A stretch of 64,000 nt of DNA, taken from NCBI GenBank assembly GCA_021740785.1, contig JAIOZI010000018.1, positions 1 through 64,000 of the forward strand, read 5' to 3'. Numbering within the stretch: the stretch's first letter is position 1; each line of letters starts with the position of its first letter. Shown here one piece after another: positions 1-9,266 of the stretch. The stretch comes from Melioribacteraceae bacterium (lineage in GTDB: Bacteria; Bacteroidota; Ignavibacteria; Ignavibacteriales; Melioribacteraceae). The translations under genes and the position numbers were made by a program. Below the pieces are notes generated by a model. That model saw only the letters and a program-made list of their open reading frames with translations. It did not search any database and had not been told where the DNA came from.

Positions 1-2
1 TT

Positions 3-518
3 GGCAACAACGAAGGCTGGGGAGAGTTCTGGGCAAGTGATATCCCGTTGGTATTCCCCCATACAACATCATTCGATTGGACACAATTCTATGTAGACGT
101 ACCGGTACAAGAAGGAGCAGTTTCAATGTCGGTAAGACTGCATCCGTTAGGAAGATTTCAAGGGACAGTTTATATGGATGCATTAGAAATAAAGAAAAAT
201 AATGATGTTACCGATATTAAAAACAAAGAATTTTTACCGAAGGATTACTCATTGTTCCAAAATTATCCAAATCCTTTTAATCCCAGCACAATCATTAGCT
301 ATGCACTTCCGGAAAATTCCTTTGTTACAATTAAGGTATATGATATGCTTGGACGCGAAGTGATAACATTGGTCAATGATGAAAAAAGTCCCGGCATCCA
401 CAGTGTAACCTGGAATGCTGAGAATAGATATGGATCGAAAGTTGCAAGCGGTACTTATATCTATACGATTAAGACCGAAAAGTTTTATCAGGCTAAAAAG
501 TTGATAATGCTGAAATAA
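3..518 (+). CDS. C-terminal part of a T9SS-exported protein (partial, 5' end outside window)
   Basis: The reading frame is open from the window edge, so this is the tail of a longer gene. The first ~60 visible residues form a beta-rich stretch (FDWTQFYVDVPVQEGAVSM and following) that resembles the end of a carbohydrate-binding or jelly-roll module. The last ~90 residues are a typical T9SS type A sorting domain: NYPNPFNPST, then a Y-x-LPE strand, VKVYDMLGREV-like strand, and a final GTYIYTIK / AKKLIMLK strand. The sorting domain directs outer-membrane translocation and is normally cleaved. The neighbouring mannan-type genes suggest that the missing N-terminus could be a secreted glycosidase, but nothing catalytic is visible here. 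Confidence 0.85.
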   Translation, partial: GNNEGWGEFWASDIPLVFPHTTSFDWTQFYVDVPVQEGAVSMSVRLHPLGRFQGTVYMDALEIKKNNDVTDIKNKEFLPKDYSLFQNYPNPFNPSTIISYALPENSFVTIKVYDMLGREVITLVNDEKSPGIHSVTWNAENRYGSKVASGTYIYTIKTEKFYQAKKLIMLK

Positions 519-531
519 TCTAAATATTTTG

Positions 532-657
532 AAGAGGCTGTCTCAAAAATCTTTTGTGACAGTGTGAGACTTTTTATCGTTGCTGCAAATCTGTTGATTC
601 AGGTTAATAACAATTGCTGCACGGCAAAATGAAAAGCTCTTTTTGAAACAGCCTCTT
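532..657. repeat. MITE-like element 1 with 18-bp terminal inverted repeats
   Basis: The left end (532-549) AAGAGGCTGTCTCAAAAA and the right end (640-657) TTTTTGAAACAGCCTCTT are inverted copies matching at 17 of 18 positions. The ~90 bp between them has no ORF. Closely related ends occur at 38012-38150. The element fills the gap between a T9SS cargo gene and the TonB receptor gene, so its RNA could fold into a long hairpin acting as a terminator. No clear target-site duplication was seen. Confidence 0.7.
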
Positions 658-694
658 ATTTAATTAACGCAATTTTTAAATCATAATTTTACGG

Positions 695-3385
695 GTGAAT
701 GTAATGTTCACTATAAATCGATTCACAGGTATAACCAGCTTAATTATTTTTTTTCTCTCCGGAATTATTTATGCAGGAACTACCGGAAAAATTGCGGGAA
801 AAATTATTGACCAAAATACCGGGGAACCTCTAGCCGGTGCAAATATTCTTGTTGTCGGAACTAATTACGGTGCTGCGGCTGACTTTGAAGGTGAATATTA
901 TATTATTAACATCCCGCCGGGTGTTTACGAATTAAAAGCATCTATGATCGGGTACACTTCTATCGTTGTTGAAAATGTCCGCGTATCGGTAGATCAAACG
1001 ACAAAAATAAGTTTTGAACTGGCGGAAGAGAGTTATGAAATATCAAACATTATCGTAACTGCCTCTAAACCGATCGTTCAAAAAGATTTGACTTCAACCG
1101 AAGCAAAAATTAGCGGGGAACAGATTTCTATGCTTCCGCTCGAAGACGTTGCCTCCGTTGTAAATCTTCAAGCAGGTGTTGTTGACGGACATTTTAGAGG
1201 CGGGCGCGGAAATGAAGTTAAATATCTTATTGACGGTGTTCCCGTTAACGATGCTTATTCAGGTACCTCTAGTTTAAGCGCCGAAGTAAACAGCATTCAG
1301 GAAATTCAGGTTTTAACCGGAACGTTTAATGCTGAATATGGTGAAGCGCTATCGGGCGTTGTTAACCAGGTAACAAAAATCGCAGGCGATAATTATGAAG
1401 GCGAATTTTCTTTTTACTCCGGCGATTATATCTCAACCAATAATGATTTATTTACTAATATCGATGCCATTAAACCTTTTGATGTGCATTCCTTTCAAGG
1501 TAATCTAAGCGGTCCGGTTCCCGGTTTGGGTGATCTGTTGAAATTCTTTATTTCAGGCAGGTATAATTACGATGATGGTTACCTTTACGGCAAGAGAGTA
1601 TTTAATCCCTCCGATTCTTCCAACTTTTCGGCAAACTCTCCCGAAGATTGGTACGTCGGCGCAACCGGTGATAATAGCAATGTACCAATGAATTTTAACC
1701 GCCGGCTTTCTTTGCAAGGTAAGTTGGCAGTTAATCTCGGAAGCGGAAAAGGTATTGTCTTTACAGGACTTTATCAGGACCAAACATATAAAGATTATAA
1801 TCATCAGTATAAATTAAATCCTGACGGTGATTATACACGTTATGAAAAAAGTTATCTCGGAATTGCCAGCTATACTTTGGTTCTTAGTAATTCTGCATTT
1901 ATTGATTTTGTTGCTTCCGGCATTCGATCTGAATACAAACAATATGTTTATGAAGACCCGCTCGACCCGCGTTATGTTAATCCCGAAAGAAAAAGTGATG
2001 TTAGCGGAAATGCTTTTTTAACCGGGGGAACAGAGAATTGGCATTTCAATCATACAACAACAAGTTTCACTGCAAAGACGGATGCTACGTGGCAGTTCGA
2101 TAAAAAAAATCAAATTAAGACGGGTGTTGAATTTCAGTACCATAACTTAGACTATACGGATTTTCAAATTGTGATTGATGCCGCATCGGATTTTAAACCG
2201 TCTTTACCGGAAAGAGGCGCATTTAATTATAATACCTATACTGCGAACCCATATCAGTTTGCAGCTTTTATTCAAGATAAAATTGAGTTTGATTATCTTA
2301 TTATTAATGCAGGTTTACGTTTTGATTACTTTGAACCCGACGGTGAGTTTATTAATGATCCGAACAAAATCAATTTGTTAGATGAATACCAGCCGCCGTT
2401 CCCGGATTCTCTTTTATCTAAAGCTGAACCTAAATTTCAATTAAGCCCCCGAATAGGAATTTCATATCCCATCACCGATCGTGGAGCAATTCATATTTCA
2501 TACGGGCATTTTTTCCAAATTCCTCCTTTCGAAAATTTATACAGGAATCCGAATTTTAGAATTCCTTTAACCGGGGATTTCCCGGCAAATATTGGTAATA
2601 CAATAGGCAATACGGATCTCGAACCACAGCAGACTATTATGTATGAAATAGGTTTACAGCAGGCTCTATCCGATGTACTTGGAATTACAGTTACCGGCTA
2701 TTATAAAGATATCAGGAATCTCCTGAGTACTGAAATATATATCAAAAATGAATTTCGAAAATTCAGCAAACTGGTTAACAAAGATTACGGTTCGGTAAAA
2801 GGTGTAACTCTTTCATTCGAAAAAAGATTCAGTGGAGGATTCGGCGCTACTCTTGATTATACTTTTCAAGTTGCAAAGGGAAATGCTTCCGATCCGAATG
2901 ATGCATTTGATAAAGCTCAAGCTAATCCGCCGATTGAAATTAATAAACAGCTCGTTTATTTGGATTGGGATAGAACTCATTCTCTTAACTTTACTTTTAC
3001 TGCCGGCGTTCCGGGAGATTATATCGCAAGTTTAATTGGAAGACTCGGCTCCGGTCTGCCTTACACTCCATCATTACAGAACCAGAGAACCGGCTTGGAA
3101 AACAGTGATAATAAACCGGCTATTTATAATGTAGACCTTTACATTACCAAATACTTAGACCTGGGTGCTTATAAACTATCAATTTTTGCAAAAATTTATA
3201 ATCTATTTGATACTGCAAATGAACTTGATGTTTTCGGTGATACAGGTAGAGCCGGCTATTCGCTTGAATTAACGAGAAATCAAGAACCTCCCCGCGGTGT
3301 GAATTCAATAAAGGAATTTTACACTAGGCCTGATTTTTATTCGGCGCCCAGACAAGTTGTGCTCGGCGCTTCAATTGTATTTTAG
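695..3385 (+). CDS. TonB-dependent receptor with carboxypeptidase-regulatory-like N-terminal domain
   Basis: Outer-membrane active-transport receptor of 896 aa. A signal peptide (hydrophobic residues ~13-27) is followed by a CarboxypepD_reg-like domain (~30-115; GKIAGKIIDQNTGEPLAGA). The plug domain (~125-225) contains FRGGRGNEVKYLIDGVPVND, and the rest is a 22-strand-type barrel ending in an aromatic residue (GASIVF). There is no adjacent SusD-like lipoprotein, so it is a SusC-like receptor without the usual partner. The start is uncertain: GTG at 695 or ATG at 704, the latter with GGGTG just upstream. It heads a tightly spaced gene series leading into a mannose-type glycan operon, so uptake of oligosaccharides is likely, but the substrate is inferred from context only. 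Confidence 0.9.
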   Translation: MNVMFTINRFTGITSLIIFFLSGIIYAGTTGKIAGKIIDQNTGEPLAGANILVVGTNYGAAADFEGEYYIINIPPGVYELKASMIGYTSIVVENVRVSVDQTTKISFELAEESYEISNIIVTASKPIVQKDLTSTEAKISGEQISMLPLEDVASVVNLQAGVVDGHFRGGRGNEVKYLIDGVPVNDAYSGTSSLSAEVNSIQEIQVLTGTFNAEYGEALSGVVNQVTKIAGDNYEGEFSFYSGDYISTNNDLFTNIDAIKPFDVHSFQGNLSGPVPGLGDLLKFFISGRYNYDDGYLYGKRVFNPSDSSNFSANSPEDWYVGATGDNSNVPMNFNRRLSLQGKLAVNLGSGKGIVFTGLYQDQTYKDYNHQYKLNPDGDYTRYEKSYLGIASYTLVLSNSAFIDFVASGIRSEYKQYVYEDPLDPRYVNPERKSDVSGNAFLTGGTENWHFNHTTTSFTAKTDATWQFDKKNQIKTGVEFQYHNLDYTDFQIVIDAASDFKPSLPERGAFNYNTYTANPYQFAAFIQDKIEFDYLIINAGLRFDYFEPDGEFINDPNKINLLDEYQPPFPDSLLSKAEPKFQLSPRIGISYPITDRGAIHISYGHFFQIPPFENLYRNPNFRIPLTGDFPANIGNTIGNTDLEPQQTIMYEIGLQQALSDVLGITVTGYYKDIRNLLSTEIYIKNEFRKFSKLVNKDYGSVKGVTLSFEKRFSGGFGATLDYTFQVAKGNASDPNDAFDKAQANPPIEINKQLVYLDWDRTHSLNFTFTAGVPGDYIASLIGRLGSGLPYTPSLQNQRTGLENSDNKPAIYNVDLYITKYLDLGAYKLSIFAKIYNLFDTANELDVFGDTGRAGYSLELTRNQEPPRGVNSIKEFYTRPDFYSAPRQVVLGASIVF

Positions 3386-3410
3386 AACTTGGATAATCTT
3401 GGAGGATGAC

Positions 3411-6400
3411 GTGTTTACATTCAACGGTAAACAAAAATATTGGAGTTTTGTTGTTTTTATTTTTTGCCTCTTTACTTTATTTCAGTCTAACGCCCAGGTA
3501 ATAGTTGATAAAAACAAAGGTGATAACAACCAAACGCGCAAAGGATTTATGGACGGCAACCTGGTCGGAACCGTTTATTATAATTTCGGTGAAATAGCTG
3601 ACTGGCAGAATGAACCGAGTCGCAGCGGGGTGTGGCCAAAAGGAACTAACCATACATATGTAGACGGCGTTGCAATTATTGTTCAAGCCGAAGCTCAAGA
3701 TCCTTCGGGTAATTTAATTCATCCGTTGGAATCAAACTACTACGAATTTACACGGTTCGACAGAGCAACCGGAATTACATACGGATGGTGGCCCCTTCCT
3801 GGTTATGCTGCTCCTTACAGTTCGAGTCCTGCTCGAAGTGATGATCACTTAACCTGGCCTGCAACATGGCCGGATAGATTAAGCGACTGGGATGGTTACT
3901 GGAACGGCTTTTTCGGCAAAGGAGTACTTAATGCAGATTTGGAAACATATTTCGTTTTTGATGATCATCTCGATAGAGAATATCTACTAAACAATAATTT
4001 TACACCCGACACGGAAGACCCCGACAGGGGCGGCTTGGCTATGCAGGTTAAAGCTCGCGGATTCCAATGGTCACAGGTACTGGCTGAAGATGTAATATTC
4101 TGGTACTATGAAATCACTAACATGGGTAATTATGATTATGAAAAAACCTTATTTGCCCAGTATGTTGACTGGGGTATTGGAGGGCATGATAATTCATCCA
4201 ACAATGCAGGTGATTATAATATTCTCCTCGATTTATCGTATGCCTGGTCTACAGTTCCATTCGGCAGCCCGGGAAATTGGAGCCCGGTTGGCTTAGCCGG
4301 TTATGCATTCCTGGAAAGTCCGGGAATTCCGGATGATAGAGAGGATAACGATCGTGACGGTTTGACCGATGAAAGAAGAGATAACGAAGCCAGTGTGTTT
4401 ATTGATTCTCCCGAAAGCGATCTCTTTCTGCTTAACCCGGCTATCGATACCGTGAAATTCAGAGAATTTTATACTTATTCGTGGCAGCCGCATTGGGATG
4501 CAGATGAAAATGCAAACTGGAGATCATTCGGAGATATTGACGAAAACGGGGTGTGGGATACTGATGAACCATTAAATGATGATGTAGGAAGCGACGGAAT
4601 CGGACCATTCGATGATGGTTACCCGGGTCCCGATTTTGATGGTACCGAAGGGAACGGGAAGCCGGATCAAGGCGAACCGAATTTCGGCATCCTGGACAAA
4701 GATGAATCGGATCAGCTCGGTTTAACAGGTTTTTCTATTTACCCGGTGCATCAATATGAATTGGATAACGACGAAGAAAATTGGCAGGTACTTTCCGGTC
4801 TTCCCGAGCCGCATGGTCAATCTCTTCAAGGTGTTAACCTGGCAAATTATTTTTCAAGTTATCTGTTTAGTATGAACGGTAGAGATACTTATTCTTTAGC
4901 AACCGGTAGTACGGAAGAGGCGGGAGAAACCGAACGATTCTCAATGTCATTAATCTTCGGTATAAATGAAAATGATATCTTTAGAAGAAAGAAAACAGTT
5001 CAGCAGATTTATAATGCAAATTATAGATTTGCCAAACCACCGGAAAAGCCTATGCTCACAGCTATCCCGGGAGATGAAAGAGTAATATTATACTGGGATG
5101 ATCGAGCAGAAAAATCATTCGATGCATTTTATCAACGAGTAAATTTTGAAGGATACAGAATTTATAGATCTACTGAACCGAATTTTATCGAGAATAAGCT
5201 GATTACGGATGGCTTCGGTAAACCGATATTCAGAGAACCGCTTGTTCAATATGATTTAATAGACGACGTTACCGGTTTTCATCCTATCGATGTAAACGGC
5301 GCTTTGTTTTACTTAGGAGATGATTCCGGGTTGAAACACTCTTTTATAGATACTACCGTGCAGAACGGTCAAACTTATTACTATGCTATTTCTGCGTATG
5401 ATCAAGGATTTACTACTACCACAATCGAAGGTGATTTTGAAGGAATTCCGCCTTCGGAAACTACGACTATTATTAAACAAGATATAAACGGGAAAATGAC
5501 GAAGGATATAAATACCGCTGTTGTAATTCCTAGGGCTCCTGCAGCAGGATATCTTGCTCCGGGAATTCATTCTTTTGAAGGTACCGGTCCCGGCTCCGGA
5601 ACAATCTCCATTTCAATTCTAAATCCGGACTCTGTGAAAAATAATATTTACAGGCTTGGTTTCTATGAAAGCACAAGGTATAGTAATGATCCACACCCCG
5701 GATATAAATTAATAAACATCTCGACATCCGATACATTAATTAAAAATGAAAAGATATTAAGCACAAGCGTGCAGACTCCGGTCGTTGATGGTGTCGTCAT
5801 TGATATTCAAACCGATACTACAGTTTCTGTAAATTATGATAAATCGAAATGGACAAAAGGAAACAGTAACTATATCGTTCAGATAGGTTTTGATTCAAGG
5901 TTCCGCGCTGCGTATAATGGAAAACGTATTGATTACCCAGCCGACTTTGAAATTGAAATTACTGATCCCGGAGAGGGCACACTTTCAATTCCAAAGGATG
6001 GATTCAGTCAACCGATTCAATCAAACATCATTGTTAGAAATTTAACCGAAGGGATTGATGATTTCCAATTTATTTTCCGTGATGAAAATAAGGATGAATT
6101 ATTTAACGACAGTGATGCTGTCTTTTTAGTTGTCGGCGATTCACTCGGTAAAAAGGCTTCATCTTTTTTGGATGCTAAAATAAGCTGGTCAATGACAATT
6201 ATTAAAGACACTACTATCGCTGAAGGAAGTCAACGGCATCCTCAAATTGGAGATGTTTACAAGATCGTCACAAACAAACCGTTCCGGAACAATGAATTTT
6301 TTGAATTCACAACTACGGCACAGGGGTTCGACAGGACAGATGCTATCTCAGATTTAGATGATATTTCAGTTGTCCCCAATCCATACGTAGGCGCCGCATC

Positions 6401-6665
6401 ATGGGAACCGTTTTCAACTTCTGTCGGAAGGGGAGAAAGAAGAATTTACTTTATGCATCTTCCGAACGAATGTACGATAAGAATCTATACAATCAGCGGC
6501 AGACTAGTTGATACTATTGAGCATCAGGGTACTTACTCTGATGGGCAGGAAGCTTGGGATTTAATTTCAAAGGATGGTATGGATATCGCATACGGTGTTT
6601 ATGTTTATCATGTTGACGCTCCTGGAATCGGGGAAAAAATAGGGCGTTTTGCAATTATTAAATAA
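3411..6665 (+). CDS. Large T9SS-sorted surface protein with FN3-like and acidic Ca-binding-like region
   Basis: 1084 aa from a GTG start at 3411, chosen because GGAGG lies 5 nt upstream and a signal peptide (WSFVVFIFCLFTLFQSNAQ) follows directly; the open frame extends further upstream into the previous gene but has no such support. Residues ~300-430 are rich in Asp/Asn/Gly runs such as DNDRDGLTDE and DIDENGVWDTDE, resembling EF-hand or dockerin-like calcium loops. An FN3-like domain begins near residue 542 (PEKPMLTAIPGDERVILYW). The last ~100 residues (VVPNPYVGAASW ... GRLVDTIEHQG ... AYGVYVYHV) form a T9SS-type C-terminal domain. It lies 25 bp behind a TonB receptor gene. No catalytic motif is recognised; it may be a surface glycan-binding protein partnering the receptor. 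Confidence 0.8.
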   Translation: MFTFNGKQKYWSFVVFIFCLFTLFQSNAQVIVDKNKGDNNQTRKGFMDGNLVGTVYYNFGEIADWQNEPSRSGVWPKGTNHTYVDGVAIIVQAEAQDPSGNLIHPLESNYYEFTRFDRATGITYGWWPLPGYAAPYSSSPARSDDHLTWPATWPDRLSDWDGYWNGFFGKGVLNADLETYFVFDDHLDREYLLNNNFTPDTEDPDRGGLAMQVKARGFQWSQVLAEDVIFWYYEITNMGNYDYEKTLFAQYVDWGIGGHDNSSNNAGDYNILLDLSYAWSTVPFGSPGNWSPVGLAGYAFLESPGIPDDREDNDRDGLTDERRDNEASVFIDSPESDLFLLNPAIDTVKFREFYTYSWQPHWDADENANWRSFGDIDENGVWDTDEPLNDDVGSDGIGPFDDGYPGPDFDGTEGNGKPDQGEPNFGILDKDESDQLGLTGFSIYPVHQYELDNDEENWQVLSGLPEPHGQSLQGVNLANYFSSYLFSMNGRDTYSLATGSTEEAGETERFSMSLIFGINENDIFRRKKTVQQIYNANYRFAKPPEKPMLTAIPGDERVILYWDDRAEKSFDAFYQRVNFEGYRIYRSTEPNFIENKLITDGFGKPIFREPLVQYDLIDDVTGFHPIDVNGALFYLGDDSGLKHSFIDTTVQNGQTYYYAISAYDQGFTTTTIEGDFEGIPPSETTTIIKQDINGKMTKDINTAVVIPRAPAAGYLAPGIHSFEGTGPGSGTISISILNPDSVKNNIYRLGFYESTRYSNDPHPGYKLINISTSDTLIKNEKILSTSVQTPVVDGVVIDIQTDTTVSVNYDKSKWTKGNSNYIVQIGFDSRFRAAYNGKRIDYPADFEIEITDPGEGTLSIPKDGFSQPIQSNIIVRNLTEGIDDFQFIFRDENKDELFNDSDAVFLVVGDSLGKKASSFLDAKISWSMTIIKDTTIAEGSQRHPQIGDVYKIVTNKPFRNNEFFEFTTTAQGFDRTDAISDLDDISVVPNPYVGAASWEPFSTSVGRGERRIYFMHLPNECTIRIYTISGRLVDTIEHQGTYSDGQEAWDLISKDGMDIAYGVYVYHVDAPGIGEKIGRFAIIK

Positions 6666-6695
6666 ATATAGAAAATAATTAACCGCGGGGAAGTT

Positions 6696-7730
6696 ATGTG
6701 TAAGTTTAAACTCGCCAATAAAATATTATTGATAATACTGCTCATATCTCTTCAGAGTTTATTTGCGCAAAATGTATCTAAAACTGGTACAACGGCAGCC
6801 AGCTTTTTGGAAATTGGAGTGGGCGCCAATGCAATAGGAATGGGTGGCGCTTTCGTGAGTGTAGCAAATGATGCTTCGGCTCTCTACTGGAATGCCGCCG
6901 GGATAGCAGAGCTTCAGAAATTTGAAGCGATAGTTGTTCATACCGATTGGATTGCTGAAACTAATTTTGATTTCGCAGGTTTGGTTCTTCCTCTTGGAGA
7001 TTTCGGTACTCTTGGCTTTGGCTTTACTTCATTATCAATGAGCGATATGAAAGTTACAACCGTCGAACAGCCTGATGGTACCGGAGAATTTTTTAATGCA
7101 AGTGATATTGCAGTGGGTATCTCCTATTCAAGATTTTTAACAGACCGTTTCTCTATCGGGTTTACTTTTAAGTATATCGAACAGAGAATTTGGCATATGA
7201 GCTCATCGGCTTTTGCCATTGATGCCGGCACAAAATTCAGGACTGATCTGTTAGGCGGATTGACGATAGGAGCAGCAATTTCAAATTTTGGAACGCCGAT
7301 GCGCTTGGATGGAAGAGATGCCCGATATTTTATTAGAGTAGACGAAAATAAGCTCGGCTCAAATGAGAGAATTCCAACTTCTATTGAAATGGATACATGG
7401 GAATTACCTCTTCTATTTCAAATCGGAATTTCTACTTATGCAATAAATAATGATTTGTATAAGTTGATGTTCGCGGCTGATGCCTCTGTACCAAATAATA
7501 ATTATCAAAGTATGAATTTAGGAAGTGAATTATCTTACCAAGATTTCATCTTCCTGCGTTTCGGTTATAATTCACTATTGTTGGAAGATGGTGAGGGGGG
7601 ATTATCATTCGGTATCGGCATGAATTCTAAAATGATTTTTTCCGATGCCATCGTGAACTTTGATTATGCATTTAGAGATTTTGGAAGACTACAAAACATT
7701 CACAATTTTTCTGTCGGTATAAAATTTTAA
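6696..7730 (+). CDS. PorV/PorQ-family outer-membrane protein
   Basis: 344 aa with a signal peptide (ILLIILLISLQSLFAQ) and the diagnostic N-terminal stretch of the PorV/PorQ (UPF0164) family: ASFLEIGVGANAIGMGGAF and NDASALYWNAAGIA. The family forms FadL-like beta-barrels; PorV is the shuttle that carries T9SS cargo from the translocon to the attachment complex, whereas other paralogues have unknown roles. It sits between a T9SS cargo gene and a SurA-like gene, and its stop overlaps the next start (TAATG), which suggests that the products act together in placing the cargo on the surface. This specific pairing is an inference. Confidence 0.85.
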   Translation: MCKFKLANKILLIILLISLQSLFAQNVSKTGTTAASFLEIGVGANAIGMGGAFVSVANDASALYWNAAGIAELQKFEAIVVHTDWIAETNFDFAGLVLPLGDFGTLGFGFTSLSMSDMKVTTVEQPDGTGEFFNASDIAVGISYSRFLTDRFSIGFTFKYIEQRIWHMSSSAFAIDAGTKFRTDLLGGLTIGAAISNFGTPMRLDGRDARYFIRVDENKLGSNERIPTSIEMDTWELPLLFQIGISTYAINNDLYKLMFAADASVPNNNYQSMNLGSELSYQDFIFLRFGYNSLLLEDGEGGLSFGIGMNSKMIFSDAIVNFDYAFRDFGRLQNIHNFSVGIKF

Positions 7731-9262
7731 TGAATACGGATTTTAGAAATAGAATTTATTTACTCCTCATTTTCTTTTTAGTTAGCAGCTTCGCTGTGAA
7801 TTCGCAGGAATTGTATAAGAAATATAACGGCGATGATGATTTACATGATAAAATTGTTGCGGAAGTTGGACCCTTGAAAATAACCGCGGAAGAATTTTTC
7901 TACAGCTACGAATTCGGTCCGGCTTTTATTAAAAAAGAAAACGGCTCCAAACAAAAGCATTTAAAATATTTGGTGAATGAAAAACTAATAGCCCTTGCCG
8001 GTTATGATGAAGAATTGTTGAATGATGAAAAGGTAAGTTCTGTATTAAGTGATTTTGTTGCCGACCTCGCTACGGAGGAGATGTATAAAGAAAAGATTCT
8101 AAGTAAAATTAAAATTGACGAGGCAGCAGTTGATACGATTCTCGAATCAAAATTGGTAGAGATTGAATTGAAGTGGCTCTTCTCAAATGATATGGCAGGA
8201 ATAAAAAAGTTTTACTCTGATTTACAAACAGGCGCATCGTTCGATTCTTTGTTCGATATGCAATTAAATGATTCGGTTTTCTCAGATATGCGCTCGATGA
8301 AAACTACTGCATATTCACTTAGAAAAAATAATTCTCTTCTGATGCAAATTATTGATACACTTAAGGCAGGTAATTATTCTGCACCTATTCATGTTAACAA
8401 TGAATGGTATATCATAAAACTTAGTAACCTCACAAAATCAATGATCACTAATCAAACGGAGTTCGACAAATTAAATTACGAAGCTGAACAAGCCGTACTG
8501 AAATCAAGTATGGATACTGCATCGGATCAATATATTGACAGTTTGATGCGAAGTGAATATCTGATAATAAAAAAGGATGCGTTTGAATTGCTTCGCGCAT
8601 ATATGGGCAAATATGTCCTAGAGAAATCTCTTTTTGAAAAATGGGAGTTGGAAGATAATATTGATAGCGCACTTTCAAACCTAGGTTTAGCTAGGGGAGA
8701 AAAATATCCCGGGATAAAATTAGTTAACGGCACAAACGTGAGTTATGATTTTGATCAATTTATAAATTGGTACCGTAACAGAAATCTATATATCAAATTT
8801 AATAAGAATAACCTGGGCGCTTTCACAAAATCACTTGAGAATCTCGTATGGAGATTCACCCGGGATAAATTACTAACTGGGCAGGCAAGTGGAGAAGGAT
8901 TTTTCAACAGGGAATGGGTAAAAACTCAATCAAAATGGTGGCGTGATAAAATAGTTTACAGCGCAATGAAAAATAAACTGGCTGAATCTATTTTACTTGA
9001 GAATGACGAAATAAAAACGGCAGATGATTCAAATACCGCAAATGAAATGTTAGCCTTTGAACTGATAAAAAAAATGCACAGAACAATCGAGATGTCCAAA
9101 CAGAAAAACAAAATTAAAATAAATGATGATGTGTTTGATAAGATTAATGTAACAACCGGCAGCGATTTAAGAGAAGTAGATTTATATACAGCCAAAACCG
9201 GTGGATTGATCCCCCGCCCGCCATATCCGACAATTGATAACGAGTGGGCAAACTGGGAATAA
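7730..9262 (+). CDS. SurA/PpiC-like periplasmic protein without an obvious PPIase domain
   Basis: 510 aa. A signal peptide (YLLLIFFLVSSFAVNSQ) is followed by a SurA-N/trigger-type segment (IVAEVGPLKITAEEFFYSYEFGP ... KYLVNEKLIALAGY). The middle and C-terminal parts are helical and charged, with a weak parvulin-like stretch near residues 150-235 (VEIELKWLFSNDM ... INVNNEWYIIKLSNL-like), but the canonical parvulin active-site signature is not evident. Its start overlaps the stop of the PorV-like gene, indicating translational coupling. The likely role is as a periplasmic chaperone for the barrel proteins or T9SS cargo encoded just upstream. The family assignment rests mainly on the N-terminal segment. 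Confidence 0.65.
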   Translation: MNTDFRNRIYLLLIFFLVSSFAVNSQELYKKYNGDDDLHDKIVAEVGPLKITAEEFFYSYEFGPAFIKKENGSKQKHLKYLVNEKLIALAGYDEELLNDEKVSSVLSDFVADLATEEMYKEKILSKIKIDEAAVDTILESKLVEIELKWLFSNDMAGIKKFYSDLQTGASFDSLFDMQLNDSVFSDMRSMKTTAYSLRKNNSLLMQIIDTLKAGNYSAPIHVNNEWYIIKLSNLTKSMITNQTEFDKLNYEAEQAVLKSSMDTASDQYIDSLMRSEYLIIKKDAFELLRAYMGKYVLEKSLFEKWELEDNIDSALSNLGLARGEKYPGIKLVNGTNVSYDFDQFINWYRNRNLYIKFNKNNLGAFTKSLENLVWRFTRDKLLTGQASGEGFFNREWVKTQSKWWRDKIVYSAMKNKLAESILLENDEIKTADDSNTANEMLAFELIKKMHRTIEMSKQKNKIKINDDVFDKINVTTGSDLREVDLYTAKTGGLIPRPPYPTIDNEWANWE

Positions 9263-9266
9263 TCAA

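Noticed and set aside
3357..3410. Longer N-terminus for the T9SS protein starting inside the TonB gene
   Set aside because: GTG 3411 has GGAGG 5 nt upstream and a signal peptide directly after it; the longer start has neither.
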